From Leisingera aquaemixtae (GTDB lineage Bacteria; Pseudomonadota; Alphaproteobacteria; Rhodobacterales; Rhodobacteraceae), in assembly GCF_001458395.1 (NCBI RefSeq), contig NZ_CYSR01000021.1, positions 186,001-250,000 of the forward strand: a stretch of 64,000 bases of DNA, written 5' to 3'. Made by a program: the position numbers and the translations under genes. The notes beneath the pieces are model-generated. The model was not told the DNA's origin. It saw only the letters and a program-made list of their open reading frames with translations, and made no database searches. Every line of letters starts with the position of its first letter. Within the stretch, counting starts at the first letter, position 1. Shown one piece after another: positions 34,033 to 42,619 of this stretch.

Positions 34033-34041
34033 CCGAGGGAG
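34033..34041 (+). repeat. Target-site duplication, right copy (9 bp)
   Basis: CCGAGGGAG, identical to 24835-24843. It is followed by GGCGGCTTT, the second arm of the disrupted terminator. Confidence 0.95.
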
Positions 34042-34074
34042 GGCGGCTTTCTCACGTCCGGGACGCGGCCTGGA

Positions 34075-34638
34075 TCAGGCGCGCTCGGAATACTCCATGG
34101 TCTCGGTGTTGACCACGATCATCTCGTCCTGGCCGACAAACGGCGGCACCATCACCTTGACGCCGTTCTCCAGGATCGCGGGCTTGAAGGAGTTTGCCGC
34201 GGTCTGGCCTTTGACGACCGGCTCGGTCTCGACGATCTTGCAGGTGACTTTCTGCGGCAGGGTCGCGTTCAGCGCCTCGGACTCGTGGAATTCCACCACG
34301 ATGGTCATGCCGTCCTGCAGGAACGGGCGGCGGTCGCCCAGAAGCTCTGCCGGCAGTTCGATCTGCTCGTAGGTTTCGGCGTCCATGAACACCAGCATGC
34401 CGTCGCTCTCATAGAGGAACTGCTGGTCTTTCTGCTCCAGACGCACCTTCTCGACCTTATCGGCGGAGCGGAACCGCTCGTTCAGTTTGGAGCCGTTGCG
34501 CAGGTTGCGCATCTCGACCTGGGCAAAGGCGCCGCCCTTGCCGGGTTTGACGTGATCGACCTTCACCGCTGCCCAAAGGCCGCCATTATGTTCCAGGACG
34601 TTGCCGGGGCGGATTTCATTGCCGTTGATCTTGGGCAT
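34075..34638 (-). CDS. efp: Translation elongation factor P
   Basis: A 187-residue three-domain OB-fold protein that rescues ribosomes stalled at polyproline. The start [18 protein letters not shown] and domain I loop [17 protein letters not shown] are typical; the Lys in KPGKGGAF is the residue modified in many bacteria. The signature [17 protein letters not shown] is in domain III. CAT at 34636-34638 is the start. Its own downstream terminator was interrupted by the mobile element, which ends 42 bp after the stop. Confidence 0.97.
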   Translation of the reverse strand: MPKINGNEIRPGNVLEHNGGLWAAVKVDHVKPGKGGAFAQVEMRNLRNGSKLNERFRSADKVEKVRLEQKDQQFLYESDGMLVFMDAETYEQIELPAELLGDRRPFLQDGMTIVVEFHESEALNATLPQKVTCKIVETEPVVKGQTAANSFKPAILENGVKVMVPPFVGQDEMIVVNTETMEYSERA

Positions 34639-34855
34639 GGAAAAATGCCTTTCAGATGGTTGATGAATTCTTACCAGCCCCTATATCTGGCGGGCTTGGC
34701 GCTGGCAAGACAAGGATGTGGTGTGGAATCGGTGAAAAAGGTATGCGCAATTTGCATGAAAGCTATGCATCTGCGCCCTATCCGAATCGTCACAATTCCG
34801 CCATAAGCAGCGCTACGCCGAAAATTGCAATAGCAAGAACAACAAGGGATACGAG

Positions 34856-35173
34856 ATGCGAGATTTCGTAGACGGCACCGCTTATAACAACGAGCAAGGC
34901 AACCGCGCCCGCAAACTGTTTGCTGCCGTGGTCCTGGCCGCATTGGATGATGCCATCGCCGACGACAAGAAATACGGCAATGGCCCGGAACAAATCGCCC
35001 GCTGGGCGCGCTCGCGCGATGGCCGCGAAGTGCTGTCCTGCGCCGGTATCGACCCCAACGAACGGGTGGTCGAAGGCCTGATGGACTTCGTCGGCCGCGG
35101 GGTACGGACCTCGGTCGCGCTGTCGCGCGAGGAAAGCGAGCGCCGCAATGCCGCACAGGCTGAAGCCGCCTAA
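34856..35173 (+). CDS. DUF6280-like conserved Rhodobacterales protein
   Basis: A 105-residue soluble helical protein (MRDFVDGTAYNNEQGNRARK, then LDDAIADDKKYGNGPEQIAR, then SCAGIDPNERVVEGLMDF). It resembles small proteins annotated DUF6280 in Rhodobacteraceae. No function known. It is divergent from efp, with about 217 bp of shared promoter region, and is closed by a strong terminator. Confidence 0.75.
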   Translation: MRDFVDGTAYNNEQGNRARKLFAAVVLAALDDAIADDKKYGNGPEQIARWARSRDGREVLSCAGIDPNERVVEGLMDFVGRGVRTSVALSREESERRNAAQAEAA

Positions 35174-35194
35174 AGGCTGCTGCCAGCATTGCTG

Positions 35195-35224
35195 AAAAGC
35201 GCGCCCTTCGGGGCGCGTTTTTCT
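35195..35224 (+). terminator. Intrinsic terminator after the DUF6280-like gene
   Basis: AAAAGCGCGCCC-TTCG-GGGCGCGTTTTT: 12-bp stem, stable TTCG loop, then a T-run. Confidence 0.92.
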
Positions 35225-35369
35225 TTTGCCTGCGCGAATTTCCCCAACGTCAACCGGTCGCCCCGGGGCAGCGTGCCGACGGTTCCGGCGCAGCCGTTAT
35301 GGACGGCAGCGTCTAACCTGCTATGCAGGCCCGTGAAATGCGGGGCGCAGGCAGGGAGATGGCAGCGGG

Positions 35370-36830
35370 ATGACACGGGCGCGTTCGATCATGATCCAGG
35401 GCACCGGCAGCAATGTCGGCAAGTCTTTGCTGGTGGCGGGGCTGGCGCGCGCCTATGTGCGGCGCGGGCTGAGGGTGGCGCCGTTCAAGCCGCAGAACAT
35501 GTCCAACAACGCCGCCGTCACGCCCGAGGGCGGCGAGATCGGCCGTGCGCAGGCGCTGCAGGCGCGGGCCGCCATGCGTCCGCCGCATACCGACATGAAC
35601 CCGGTGCTGTTGAAGCCCGAGACCGATACCGGCGCCCAGCTGATCGTGCAGGGCAAGCGCCGCGGCAGCCAAGGCGCGGGCTCGTTCCTGCGCGATAAAT
35701 CGGGCCTCTTGGAGGCGGCGCTGGAGAGCTACCGGCGGCTGGCGGCGGACGCGGATCTGGTGCTGATCGAGGGCGCGGGCTCGCCGGCCGAGACCAACCT
35801 GCGCAAGAACGACATTGCCAACATGGGCTTTGCCTGCGCGGCTGAGGTGCCGGTGGTGATCGCCGGCGACATCCACCGCGGCGGGGTGATCGCGCAGATC
35901 GTCGGCACCCATGCGGTGCTTGAACGCCAGGACCTGGAGCGGGTCGTGGGCTTCCTGGTGAACCGGTTCCGCGGCGACCTCAGCCTGTTTGACGGCGGGC
36001 GGGACGATATTGCCGCGCGCACCGGCTGGCCCAGCTTGGGCGTGGTGCCGTGGTTCTGGGATGCTTGGAAACTGCCGGCCGAGGACATGATGGACATCGC
36101 CTCGCACAAGGGCGGTGCCTGCAAGGTGGTGGTGCCGCAACTGGAGCGGATGGCGAATTTTGACGACCTGGACCCGCTGGCAGCGGAGCCTGCGGTGACG
36201 GTGGAGATCGTGCCGCCGGGCCGCGCCCTGCCCGGCGATGCGGATCTGGTGATCCTGCCCGGCAGCAAGTCGACCATCGGCGATCTCGCCTATCTCCGCC
36301 GCCAAGGCTGGGACATCGACATCCTGGCGCACCACCGCCGCGGCGGCCATGTGCTGGGCTTGTGCGGCGGCTACCAGATGCTCGGGCAGACCATTGACGA
36401 CCCCGAGGGCGTCGACGGGCGGCCCGGCAGGGTCGAGGGGCTGGGCCTGTTGGACGTGCACACGGTGATGGCAGGCGAAAAGCGGGTGACGCTGACCGAG
36501 GCAGTGACCCGCGACGGCAACCTGGCGGTAAGCGGTTATGAGATCCACATGGGCCGCACCACTGGCGCCGACTGCGCCCGCGCCTGGCTGAGCATCGGCG
36601 GGCGCCCCGAAGGCGCGGCCTCTGCCGACGGGCGCGTCAAAGGCTCCTACCTGCACGGGCTGTTTTCCTCGGACCCCTTCCGCGCCAGCGTGCTCGGGGC
36701 CTTGGGGCATGAGAGCCAGGCGGGCTATGAGGACTGCGTCGAGGAGACGCTGGACGCGCTGGCCGGTCATCTGGAGCGCTACATGGATCTGGACCAGCTG
36801 CTGGCGCTGGCGCAGCCCGTCACGCTCTGA
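35370..36830 (+). CDS. cobQ: Cobyric acid synthase
   Basis: Amidates four carboxylates of adenosylcobyrinic acid a,c-diamide using glutamine and ATP in B12 synthesis. The 486-residue protein has the P-loop-like [34 protein letters not shown] and [19 protein letters not shown]. The C-terminal glutaminase domain carries [12 protein letters not shown] with the nucleophile Cys and the late GSYLHGLF with its His. ATG 35370 follows a weak AGCGGG site. No other cob gene is in the window, and no B12 riboswitch consensus was found upstream. Confidence 0.96.
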   Translation: MTRARSIMIQGTGSNVGKSLLVAGLARAYVRRGLRVAPFKPQNMSNNAAVTPEGGEIGRAQALQARAAMRPPHTDMNPVLLKPETDTGAQLIVQGKRRGSQGAGSFLRDKSGLLEAALESYRRLAADADLVLIEGAGSPAETNLRKNDIANMGFACAAEVPVVIAGDIHRGGVIAQIVGTHAVLERQDLERVVGFLVNRFRGDLSLFDGGRDDIAARTGWPSLGVVPWFWDAWKLPAEDMMDIASHKGGACKVVVPQLERMANFDDLDPLAAEPAVTVEIVPPGRALPGDADLVILPGSKSTIGDLAYLRRQGWDIDILAHHRRGGHVLGLCGGYQMLGQTIDDPEGVDGRPGRVEGLGLLDVHTVMAGEKRVTLTEAVTRDGNLAVSGYEIHMGRTTGADCARAWLSIGGRPEGAASADGRVKGSYLHGLFSSDPFRASVLGALGHESQAGYEDCVEETLDALAGHLERYMDLDQLLALAQPVTL

Positions 36831-36900
36831 CCCCGCCGGTTGCGGCGGCGCTCCCGCCCCCGCAGGCCTGCCCTGGCTGGCGCCAGAACCGTCCGCGGCC

Positions 36901-36939
36901 TTGGGCGTGGCGCCGCGCATAGCGCGGCGCCACGCCCAA
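36901..36939. repeat. Perfect 18-bp-stem hairpin
   Basis: TTGGGCGTGGCGCCGCGC and its exact complement GCGCGGCGCCACGCCCAA are separated by ATA. There is no T-run, so it is not a standard terminator. The right arm GGCGCCACGCCCAAC recurs near 59079. Confidence 0.85.
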
Positions 36940-36985
36940 CGGGCAAGCGGCTTTTTCCAAAAGCCGCGCGCCGGGCGGGAGCCCC
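36933..36985. repeat. Intergenic repeat family 3, copy 1
   Basis: CGCCCAAC, a variable hairpin (GCGGCTTTT / AAAAGCCGC) and GGGCGGGAGCCCC. The same frame with a different hairpin occurs at 55867-55920 and 59085-59140. Confidence 0.6.
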
Positions 36986-37086
36986 TTATTGAAAGGCGGC
37001 AGTTCAAGGCTGTGGTGACGGTCTGCGTTGCAAGGCTGCGGCGGCCGGTCCGCCTCTCCCTGTTTCTCCGGGCTGGCCAAACAGAA

Positions 37087-37109
37087 AAGGCACGCCCTCG
37101 GCGTGCCTT
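37087..37109 (-). terminator. Terminator of the PopZ-like gene
   Basis: On the minus strand AAGGCACGCC-GAG-GGCGTGCCTT is followed by TTCTGTTT, about 45 bp after the stop at 37155. Confidence 0.75.
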
Positions 37110-37154
37110 GCTGGACCCTGTTTCAAACAGCGGTTTGCCGCCTGCGGTCAGGCC

Positions 37155-38189
37155 TTAGAGCAGGTCATGCGCGGCCAGGGCGCGGTGGATTTCGCGCCGG
37201 ACCAGCTTGCGCACATTGCGGGTGATGCGCTCGCCCAGGGGGCCCTGAAGCTCTTCACGCACAATGCTGGCGACCAGATCGCGCAGGGCGTCTTCGTCGA
37301 GATAGCTGTCGCCGGACTCCGCCAGCGCATCCATGGCCGCGCCGGTGAAGGCGGCCTCGATGACCGGTTCCGCCGCGCTGTCAGCGTCCGCGGTTTCCGC
37401 TGGTTCGCCGGCGGCCTCCAGGATCTCCTCCGCAGGGCTGGAATCAGCACCGAAGTCCGCCTGAGCGCTGCTGCGGACAGGCGCCGGTTCGTCGCGCCAT
37501 TCGATGGTATCGACCAAGGTGGCGGCAAAGGGGGCTTCGGTCTTGCTGTCAGGCTCCCACTGCTGCTGCGCCTGATCCCGCGCGCCAGAGCTGCGGGCCT
37601 CCAGTTCGGCGATCTTGCGGACCACCGAGGCGGCGCGGGCGCCGGCTGTGCCGCCCGCCAGATCCTCCGCCAGACCCCCAGCCGGGGTATCCTGCGGCGC
37701 GGTGCCGGATGCGGCCGAAAACAGCGTGGCATCGGGGTCGGCCCAGGGCGCCTGGGCCGCCGCGCCGCCGGGCTGCGCAGGCTCTGCAACGGACTCCGGT
37801 TCGCTTTTCTGCGCGGGGCGCAAGACAACAGGACCGGACTCGGAAACCGGGCCGGAAGTGGAGTCGAAACGGGTGTCGCGGTGGCGGAAGGAAACAGAGG
37901 AGTCCGCTGCGGTTCCGTCTGCCGCTTCTTCCGTGCGGCCAGCGTCCTGCGCAGGCTCAGCGTCCTGCGCGGGCGCCTCATCCGGCTGCGGTGTGCCGCC
38001 CGGGGTGTCCGGGCGATCCGCCGTTTCCGGGCTGCGGGTTTGCGGATCCTTCACCCGCAGCGCAGGCGTCAGCACCAGACGGGCCGCCGGTTCCGGCGCC
38101 GCGGGCTGGCCGCGGCTGTCTTCGCTCACCAGGCGGCGGATCGAGGACAATACATCTTCAATCTCAGCATGGGTAACTGGGTCGGACAT
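37155..38189 (-). CDS. DUF2497/PopZ-like polar organising protein
   Basis: A 344-residue protein. A short N-terminal helix (ThrHis-AEIEDVLSSIRRLVSED region) precedes about 230 residues of Pro/Glu/Ala-rich disordered sequence. The C-terminal DUF2497 helices follow (YLDEDALRDLVASIVREEL, then RITRNVRKLVRREIHRAL). In Caulobacter PopZ uses this layout to self-assemble at the cell pole and tether the chromosome. The spacer is longer than in many homologues. It lies directly after tolC on the same strand, 75 bp apart, as often in this group. Confidence 0.85.
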   Translation of the reverse strand: MSDPVTHAEIEDVLSSIRRLVSEDSRGQPAAPEPAARLVLTPALRVKDPQTRSPETADRPDTPGGTPQPDEAPAQDAEPAQDAGRTEEAADGTAADSSVSFRHRDTRFDSTSGPVSESGPVVLRPAQKSEPESVAEPAQPGGAAAQAPWADPDATLFSAASGTAPQDTPAGGLAEDLAGGTAGARAASVVRKIAELEARSSGARDQAQQQWEPDSKTEAPFAATLVDTIEWRDEPAPVRSSAQADFGADSSPAEEILEAAGEPAETADADSAAEPVIEAAFTGAAMDALAESGDSYLDEDALRDLVASIVREELQGPLGERITRNVRKLVRREIHRALAAHDLL

Positions 38190-38264
38190 TTTATAAACCA
38201 CTCTTGCCTCTTGCTGGAAAGTGTAGCCGCCTTCCCGCCACCGCACAACAGATAGGATGAATTA

Positions 38265-39671
38265 TCAGTTACGCCCCAAGGCCTTGAGCACCCGGTCCAG
38301 ATCCTTGCCGCGCTTGCTGCGGTGGGCGGGCGCGTCCTTGACCAGATTGTAATAAAGCGTCGGGTCGTAAATCTCCACCGCGAGGCCCAGGTGCTCGGCG
38401 GTCAGCAGGCCCTGCGCCTGCAGCAGCTGATAGGCCGCAATCGCCTGGTTGGCGCGGGCGTTCACCTGCTCGGTCTGGGCGTCGAGGTATTCCTGCTCTG
38501 CCTGCAGCACGTCGAGCGTGGTGCGGGCGCCCAGGGTGGCTTCCTCGCGGATGCCGTCAAAGGCGACCTTGGAGGCACGCACCCGCTCCCCGGAGGAGAC
38601 CAGGCTGGCGCGCGCGGTTTCGACGTTGAAGTAGGCTTCGCTCACCGCCTGCCGGACGGCGCGCTGGGTGTTGATCAGCACGCCGCGCTCTGCGTCGGCG
38701 TTGGCAATGGCCCGGCGGCGGACGGCGGCATTGCGGCCGCCGGCGTAAAGATCCTGAGACATGGTGATGCCGATGCTGGAAGAATTCGCGGCCCCCAGCC
38801 CGTCCTGCACGTCCTCGCTCACCCCGGCGTTTGCCCGCAGGCTCACGGTCGGCCCCAGGCCCGCAGTTGCAGACGCGACCTGATGCTCCCGCGCCTTGAC
38901 CACGTGCTGCTGCGACAGCAGATCCGGCTGGTTCCGGAGCGCGACGTTATGCGCGCCGTCAAGCGACACCTGCTGGCGGGGCAAGGCCGGCTGGCCGGCA
39001 ATGGCGCCCGGCGCCCGGCCCACAATCTGTTGGTAGGTCGCCCTGGCGGTCAGCAAAGTGCCCTCGGCATCCGTCAGGTTCGCCCGCGCCGCCGCGACGC
39101 GGCTTTCGGCCAGCGCCACATCCGTGCGGGTGACTTCGCCCACTTCAAAGCGGTCCTGGGCGGCCTTCAGCTCCTCCTGCAGCAGACGCAGGTTGTTGCG
39201 GCGCAGAGACACGTTTTCCTGCGACTGGAGGACGCCGACATAGGCCTGCACCGCCTGGAACAGCACCGTCTGCTCTACGCTCAGCAGGGCCTGCCGGGTG
39301 GCCAGCACGATTTCCTGAGCCGCCAGCCGGTCCAGGCGGGTGGCGCCGCCATCATACAGCAGCTGGGTCAGTTCCAGCTGGGTGGAGAGGGTGTTGCGGG
39401 TCTGATTGAAGTTGACCTCGTTATAGGAGTTGGCCGCGTTCACCGTCCACTGGACCAGCGGGCGCAGCCGGGACAGGGCAATCGCGACGTCTTCGTCCGC
39501 GGCCCGCAGCAGCGCCCGGTTCTGCTCCAGCAGACCGCTGGTCTTATAGGCGCCGATCATGGCGTCGGACAGGTTGTCCGCAGCCGCCTGAAGCGGCATC
39601 AGCGCCGTGGCGGCCACGCCGCCGGCAAACACAAAAGCCTTAAACACACTCGCCGGGAATTTCATTCGCAT
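38265..39671 (-). CDS. tolC: TolC-family outer-membrane channel
   Basis: A 468-residue type I secretion/efflux outer-membrane factor. The signal peptide (about 1-28, ending LQAAAD) is followed by two homologous coiled-coil halves. Typical repeats are LLYDGGATRLDRLAAQEIVL in the first half and SQDLYAGGRNAAVRRRAI in the second, with TLDVLQAEQEYLDAQTEQVN near the end. I use the MRMKFPAS start (CAT 39669-39671) with an AGGCAGG site; the in-frame frame above it lacks homology. It is downstream of pcm on the same strand. Confidence 0.93.
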   Translation of the reverse strand: MRMKFPASVFKAFVFAGGVAATALMPLQAAADNLSDAMIGAYKTSGLLEQNRALLRAADEDVAIALSRLRPLVQWTVNAANSYNEVNFNQTRNTLSTQLELTQLLYDGGATRLDRLAAQEIVLATRQALLSVEQTVLFQAVQAYVGVLQSQENVSLRRNNLRLLQEELKAAQDRFEVGEVTRTDVALAESRVAAARANLTDAEGTLLTARATYQQIVGRAPGAIAGQPALPRQQVSLDGAHNVALRNQPDLLSQQHVVKAREHQVASATAGLGPTVSLRANAGVSEDVQDGLGAANSSSIGITMSQDLYAGGRNAAVRRRAIANADAERGVLINTQRAVRQAVSEAYFNVETARASLVSSGERVRASKVAFDGIREEATLGARTTLDVLQAEQEYLDAQTEQVNARANQAIAAYQLLQAQGLLTAEHLGLAVEIYDPTLYYNLVKDAPAHRSKRGKDLDRVLKALGRN

Positions 39672-39803
39672 TGCCTGCCTTTGTTCTGCCGCGCCGCCAG
39701 CCGCGGTGAGTTGTCCGTGTCCAGGCGCCAGCGTCACCGGCGTCCGGCCTCTCCCCTGTGGCGGCGGCCCCGCCCCGTCAGCCGCCGTGCCCGACCGGTG
39801 CGG

Positions 39804-40457
39804 TCAGAGCGCAAATTCGTGCGCAGCAGCAAAGCCCGGCAGCACCGGCGCGGCGGCGTTGAAGTCGAACCGCCAGGAAATCCCGCCGCCGCTCTTGTAG
39901 CCGATCTTCACCTCGCCCAGCGCGCCGGTCATCATCAGCGCCGCAATCCGGCCGCCGTCCTTGAGCTGCGCCAGCAGCGGCGCCGGCAGCTCCTCTGCCC
40001 CGCCCTGCACCAGGATCACGTCATACGGCCCGTGTTCGGCCGCGCCCTCCGCCAGCGGGCCGGTGTGCACGATCGCATTGTCGGCGCCGGTCTCGGACAG
40101 CAGCGTCTGGGCGTCCTCCGCCAAATCCTCGTCTTCCTCGACGCCGATCACCATCTGCGCCACCCGCGCCGCAACGGCAGTGGAATAGCCCAGCCCGCAG
40201 GCCACATCGAGCACCAGTTCGTCCTTCTGGATGTCCAGCGCATCCAGCATCTTGGCCAGGGTGCGCGGCTCCAGCAGCACGCGGCTGCCGCCGAGGCTCA
40301 CGTTCTGGTCGGCATAGGCCGCTTCGCGCTGCGCGGCGGGCACGAACTGCTCGCGCGGGACCGCCAGCATGGCTTCGATAATCGGGTATTTGGTGACATC
40401 CGACGGGCGGATCTGGGTGTCCACCATCATACGGCGGCGTTCGGCGAAATCAGGCAT
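39804..40457 (-). CDS. pcm: Protein-L-isoaspartate O-methyltransferase family
   Basis: A 217-residue Rossmann-fold methyltransferase. MVDTQIRPSDVTKYPIIEAM and REQFVPAAQREAAYADQNV are typical of the group that lies next to tolC in alphaproteobacteria. LVLDVACGLGYSTAVAARV is SAM motif I. It repairs isoaspartyl residues in classic members. The usual N-terminal Thr-Ser before the substrate loop is less clear, so substrate specificity is inferred. Confidence 0.88.
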   Translation of the reverse strand: MPDFAERRRMMVDTQIRPSDVTKYPIIEAMLAVPREQFVPAAQREAAYADQNVSLGGSRVLLEPRTLAKMLDALDIQKDELVLDVACGLGYSTAVAARVAQMVIGVEEDEDLAEDAQTLLSETGADNAIVHTGPLAEGAAEHGPYDVILVQGGAEELPAPLLAQLKDGGRIAALMMTGALGEVKIGYKSGGGISWRFDFNAAAPVLPGFAAAHEFAL

Positions 40458-40690
40458 TTGCTAAACTCATGTGTTCAGTCTGTTGCATCAGGTTGTGGCA
40501 CATCCCGGCAGGCACGGCAACGGGGCCTTTGGCGCGAAAGCCGCGACTGGTGCAGCGCTGCCGCGGCGCGCCGCCGCCGCCCCCGCCGCAAACGGCAGCA
40601 GCCAGCGGGACGGGCGGCCGCTGGCTGTGAGAAGCTTATGGTTTCCGGCAGATGCGGGCGCGCGGCCCGTGCGGCTGCGCCCTGCCCCGG

Positions 40691-40993
40691 CTAGGCAGCG
40701 CAGCTTTTGCAGAACGGCGAGGCCGGGCGCTGGTCCAGCCAGTCGTCGGCGATATCGTCGCCGCAGATCTGGCAGAAGCCGTATGACCCCTCGCGCAGGC
40801 GGGCCAGCGCCGCGTCGATGCGGCGCAGCTCGTCCAGGCTGGCCTTGGCCGGCACCCCGGCGGCCGGTGCCCGCTGCAGACGGGACGCGGCATAGGCCGC
40901 GGCCGCCTCCGCCGCGAGTCCGGTCTGCGACAGAATCCCCGCCAGCTCCATCCGGCGCACCTCAAGCGTTTGTTTTCTGGTGGAAAAGTTCAC
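40691..40993 (-). CDS. DksA/TraR-like zinc-finger protein (paralogue 1)
   Basis: A 100-residue protein. A coiled-coil region (STRKQTLEVRRMELAGILSQ; SLDELRRIDAALARLREG) is followed by the C4 zinc finger CQICGDDIADDWLDQRP...CKSC. It aligns residue by residue with the neighbour at 41157, which supports the GTG start (CAC 40991-40993) with a GGAGG site. DksA-type proteins enter the RNA polymerase secondary channel; this short form lacks the longer coiled-coil arms. Confidence 0.82.
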   Translation of the reverse strand: MNFSTRKQTLEVRRMELAGILSQTGLAAEAAAAYAASRLQRAPAAGVPAKASLDELRRIDAALARLREGSYGFCQICGDDIADDWLDQRPASPFCKSCAA

Positions 40994-41156
40994 AGTCCAT
41001 ACCCTCCAGCTCAATTTTCGCGCAACGTGCCGCAAGGTCAAAGCCACAGCCTTGATCCAGATCAATATGCCCGCGATTTCGAAGGATTGCACTACCTTAT
41101 AAGTTGCAAATTTTTGGTAAACCCCAGCGGCCCCCGCAGGGGCCGCGGGCGCGGGC

Positions 41157-41483
41157 TCAGCCCGCTTCCTCCGCGGCGCAGGTCTTGCACAGCGGCGCGG
41201 CGGGCAGCAGGTCCAGGCGCGCGTCCGAAATCATCTCGCCGCAGGACGCGCAGATGCCGTAGGTGCCCGCCTTGATCCGGGCCAGCGCCGCATCGATCCG
41301 GCGCAATTCGTCCAGTTCCGCCTTACCGAGGCTTTCCAGCACCTCATCGCCCTGCCGCTCGGAGGCGCGGTCCTCCCAGTCCTTGGGCATCGGCGCGTCC
41401 AGCGTGTGCTCAACCTCGCTCAGATGGCCGGTCAGCTCAGTGCGGCGCGCCTCCAGCGCCTGTTTGCGGGTGGAAAGATCCAT
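41157..41483 (-). CDS. DksA/TraR-like zinc-finger protein (paralogue 2)
   Basis: A 108-residue protein, tandem paralogue of 40691-40993. The start MDLSTRKQALEARRTELTGH, the coiled-coil LDELRRIDAALARIKAGTYG and the zinc finger CASCGEMISDARLDLLP...CKTC are clear. This copy keeps an acidic stretch (MPKDWEDRASERQGDEVL) that is missing in the other. It probably binds RNA polymerase. The two copies are about 160 bp apart, so each may have its own promoter. Confidence 0.88.
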   Translation of the reverse strand: MDLSTRKQALEARRTELTGHLSEVEHTLDAPMPKDWEDRASERQGDEVLESLGKAELDELRRIDAALARIKAGTYGICASCGEMISDARLDLLPAAPLCKTCAAEEAG

Positions 41484-41664
41484 AATGTCTGCCTCCTGTA
41501 ATGTCCTGCGCAGAGTAGCCCGGCCCCGGAGCCCCGGCCTTGACCTGGCTCAAGCTCCTTGCCTGCCCCGCAAATCCGCCGGCCTGGAAATCCGCTGGCC
41601 TGCGCCGGGGCGGCTTGCTAGACATTTGCCGACGGGTTTGAGCAGAGATGAGGAGCCTTCGACG

Positions 41665-41802
41665 ATGATCCGGATTTTCACATGTGCGCTGATGCTGCTG
41701 GGCCTGGCGGCCTGCGAGACCACCAAGGGCGCGGGGCGCGACATTTCCAAGGCCGGCCAGGCGATCAGCGGCGCCGCGCAGGACGTGCAGGACGCGCTGT
41801 AA
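41665..41802 (+). CDS. Entericidin-like small lipoprotein
   Basis: A 45-residue lipoprotein: signal segment MIRIFTCALMLLGLAAC with the lipobox LAAC, then the entericidin-type tail ETTKGAGRDISKAGQAISGA. Entericidin A/B proteins are membrane lipoproteins linked to stress-related lysis in enterics; role here unknown. A GAGGAG site precedes ATG 41665. It is closed by a shared terminator. Confidence 0.85.
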   Translation: MIRIFTCALMLLGLAACETTKGAGRDISKAGQAISGAAQDVQDAL

Positions 41803-41825
41803 ACCGACCGGACTAGCAGCTTGGG

Positions 41826-41854
41826 AACGCCCGGTTTGCCGCCGGGCGTTTTCT
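41826..41854. terminator. Terminator between convergent small genes
   Basis: AACGCCCGG and CCGGGCGTT form a 9-bp stem, followed on the plus strand by TTCT. It serves the entericidin-like gene and lies 8 bp past the minus-strand secreted-protein stop. Confidence 0.75.
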
Positions 41855-41862
41855 GTTGCGGG

Positions 41863-42105
41863 TTATTCGATGCCCAGCAGCGTCTTGGCTTCGGCCAGGG
41901 TCTGAACCGAGGCGTCATGATCGCCGCTGTCATGCAGGGCCTGGCCCTCGTCGCGCAGTTCCTGAACCGTTGCCAGATCAGCCTCCGACAGTTCGGTTCC
42001 GGCCGCCAGTGCGGCGTCGATGGCGGCAATGTCGGCGGGGCATTGCCCGGCCAGCACTGGAGACGCCAAGAGCGCGATCGCGGCGGCCAAAGTCAGATGT
42101 TTCAT
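41863..42105 (-). CDS. Small secreted protein, unknown
   Basis: An 80-residue protein with signal peptide MKHLTLAAAIALLASPVLAG. The mature helical part (CPADIAAIDAALAAGTELSE, then TVQELRDEGQALHDSGDHDA, then TLAEAKTLLGIE) has one Cys near the cleavage site. It resembles short periplasmic helical proteins of Rhodobacteraceae; function unknown. GGAGG-like sequence precedes the ATG (CAT 42103-42105). Confidence 0.75.
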   Translation of the reverse strand: MKHLTLAAAIALLASPVLAGQCPADIAAIDAALAAGTELSEADLATVQELRDEGQALHDSGDHDASVQTLAEAKTLLGIE

Positions 42106-42619
42106 GGTGTTATCCTCCCCAGATGAACGGAGGTGAGGATAACACGGAATGGGTGCGTTTACAGTCGGAGAGTTGCGGGGCGGCGGCGGATGGGCGGAGA
42201 GTGGCGCATGGGCGCGGTGGATGGTGGGCAAGATTGCCCACCCTACGGACAGCAGGTAGCCGCCTGTTGGAATGCAGCGTCTTGGCAGCTCGGATTTTGC
42301 AAAATTCGATCAGCACGCGGAGGGCAGCGCCCGGCCCGGCGGGGCGGGAAGCGAAGTGCCCGCTTCGTGCTGAAAGCACGCCTCCGGCATGACGGGGGGG
42401 CGGGGCGGGCGCTACTTTCTCTGAAAAAACAGTGGCATACTTCCACAACAAAATCGTCGACACTAACAGATTATGTTTAGTGCTTGGATAGGGACTGCAG
42501 CCCACATTCCGCTTGGTTTTTTAAGCGACTCCACCTATATCTTAAGTATGATCTGAAACCCGGCACAACCGGTTAGTAGGATCGTACCGGCGAGCGGGAG
42601 ACCGCTCGCCCTTACTATT
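42106..42619. other. 514-bp intergenic stretch, GC-rich then AT-rich
   Basis: No gene. Composition changes at about 42415, where AT-rich DNA typical of the DUF3800 gene begins, so the transferred segment probably starts here. It holds a repeat at 42223 and the hairpin GGCGAGCGG-GAGA-CCGCTCGCC (42589-42610) just past the DUF3800 stop, which may end that transcript. Confidence 0.55.
42223..42242. repeat. GGTGGGCAA palindrome of a widespread intergenic type
   Basis: GGTGGGCAAGATTGCCCACC, followed by CTACGG. The same type of palindrome is found in intergenic DNA of many bacteria. Confidence 0.6.

Larger units (their letters stand above)
36831..37154. other. 324-bp intergenic region with stacked palindromes
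   Basis: No gene. It carries an 18-bp perfect hairpin (36901-36939), an overlapping family 3 repeat (36933-36985) and a terminator for the minus-strand PopZ-like gene (37087-37109). Confidence 0.7.

Noticed and set aside
35225-35369. Cobalamin riboswitch upstream of cobQ
   Set aside because: No B12-box consensus or characteristic paired helices could be found in the short 145-bp leader.
38322-40694. Long plus-strand open frame opposite tolC and pcm
   Set aside because: Antisense shadow of two recognisable genes; Gly/His/Arg-rich with no ribosome-binding site.
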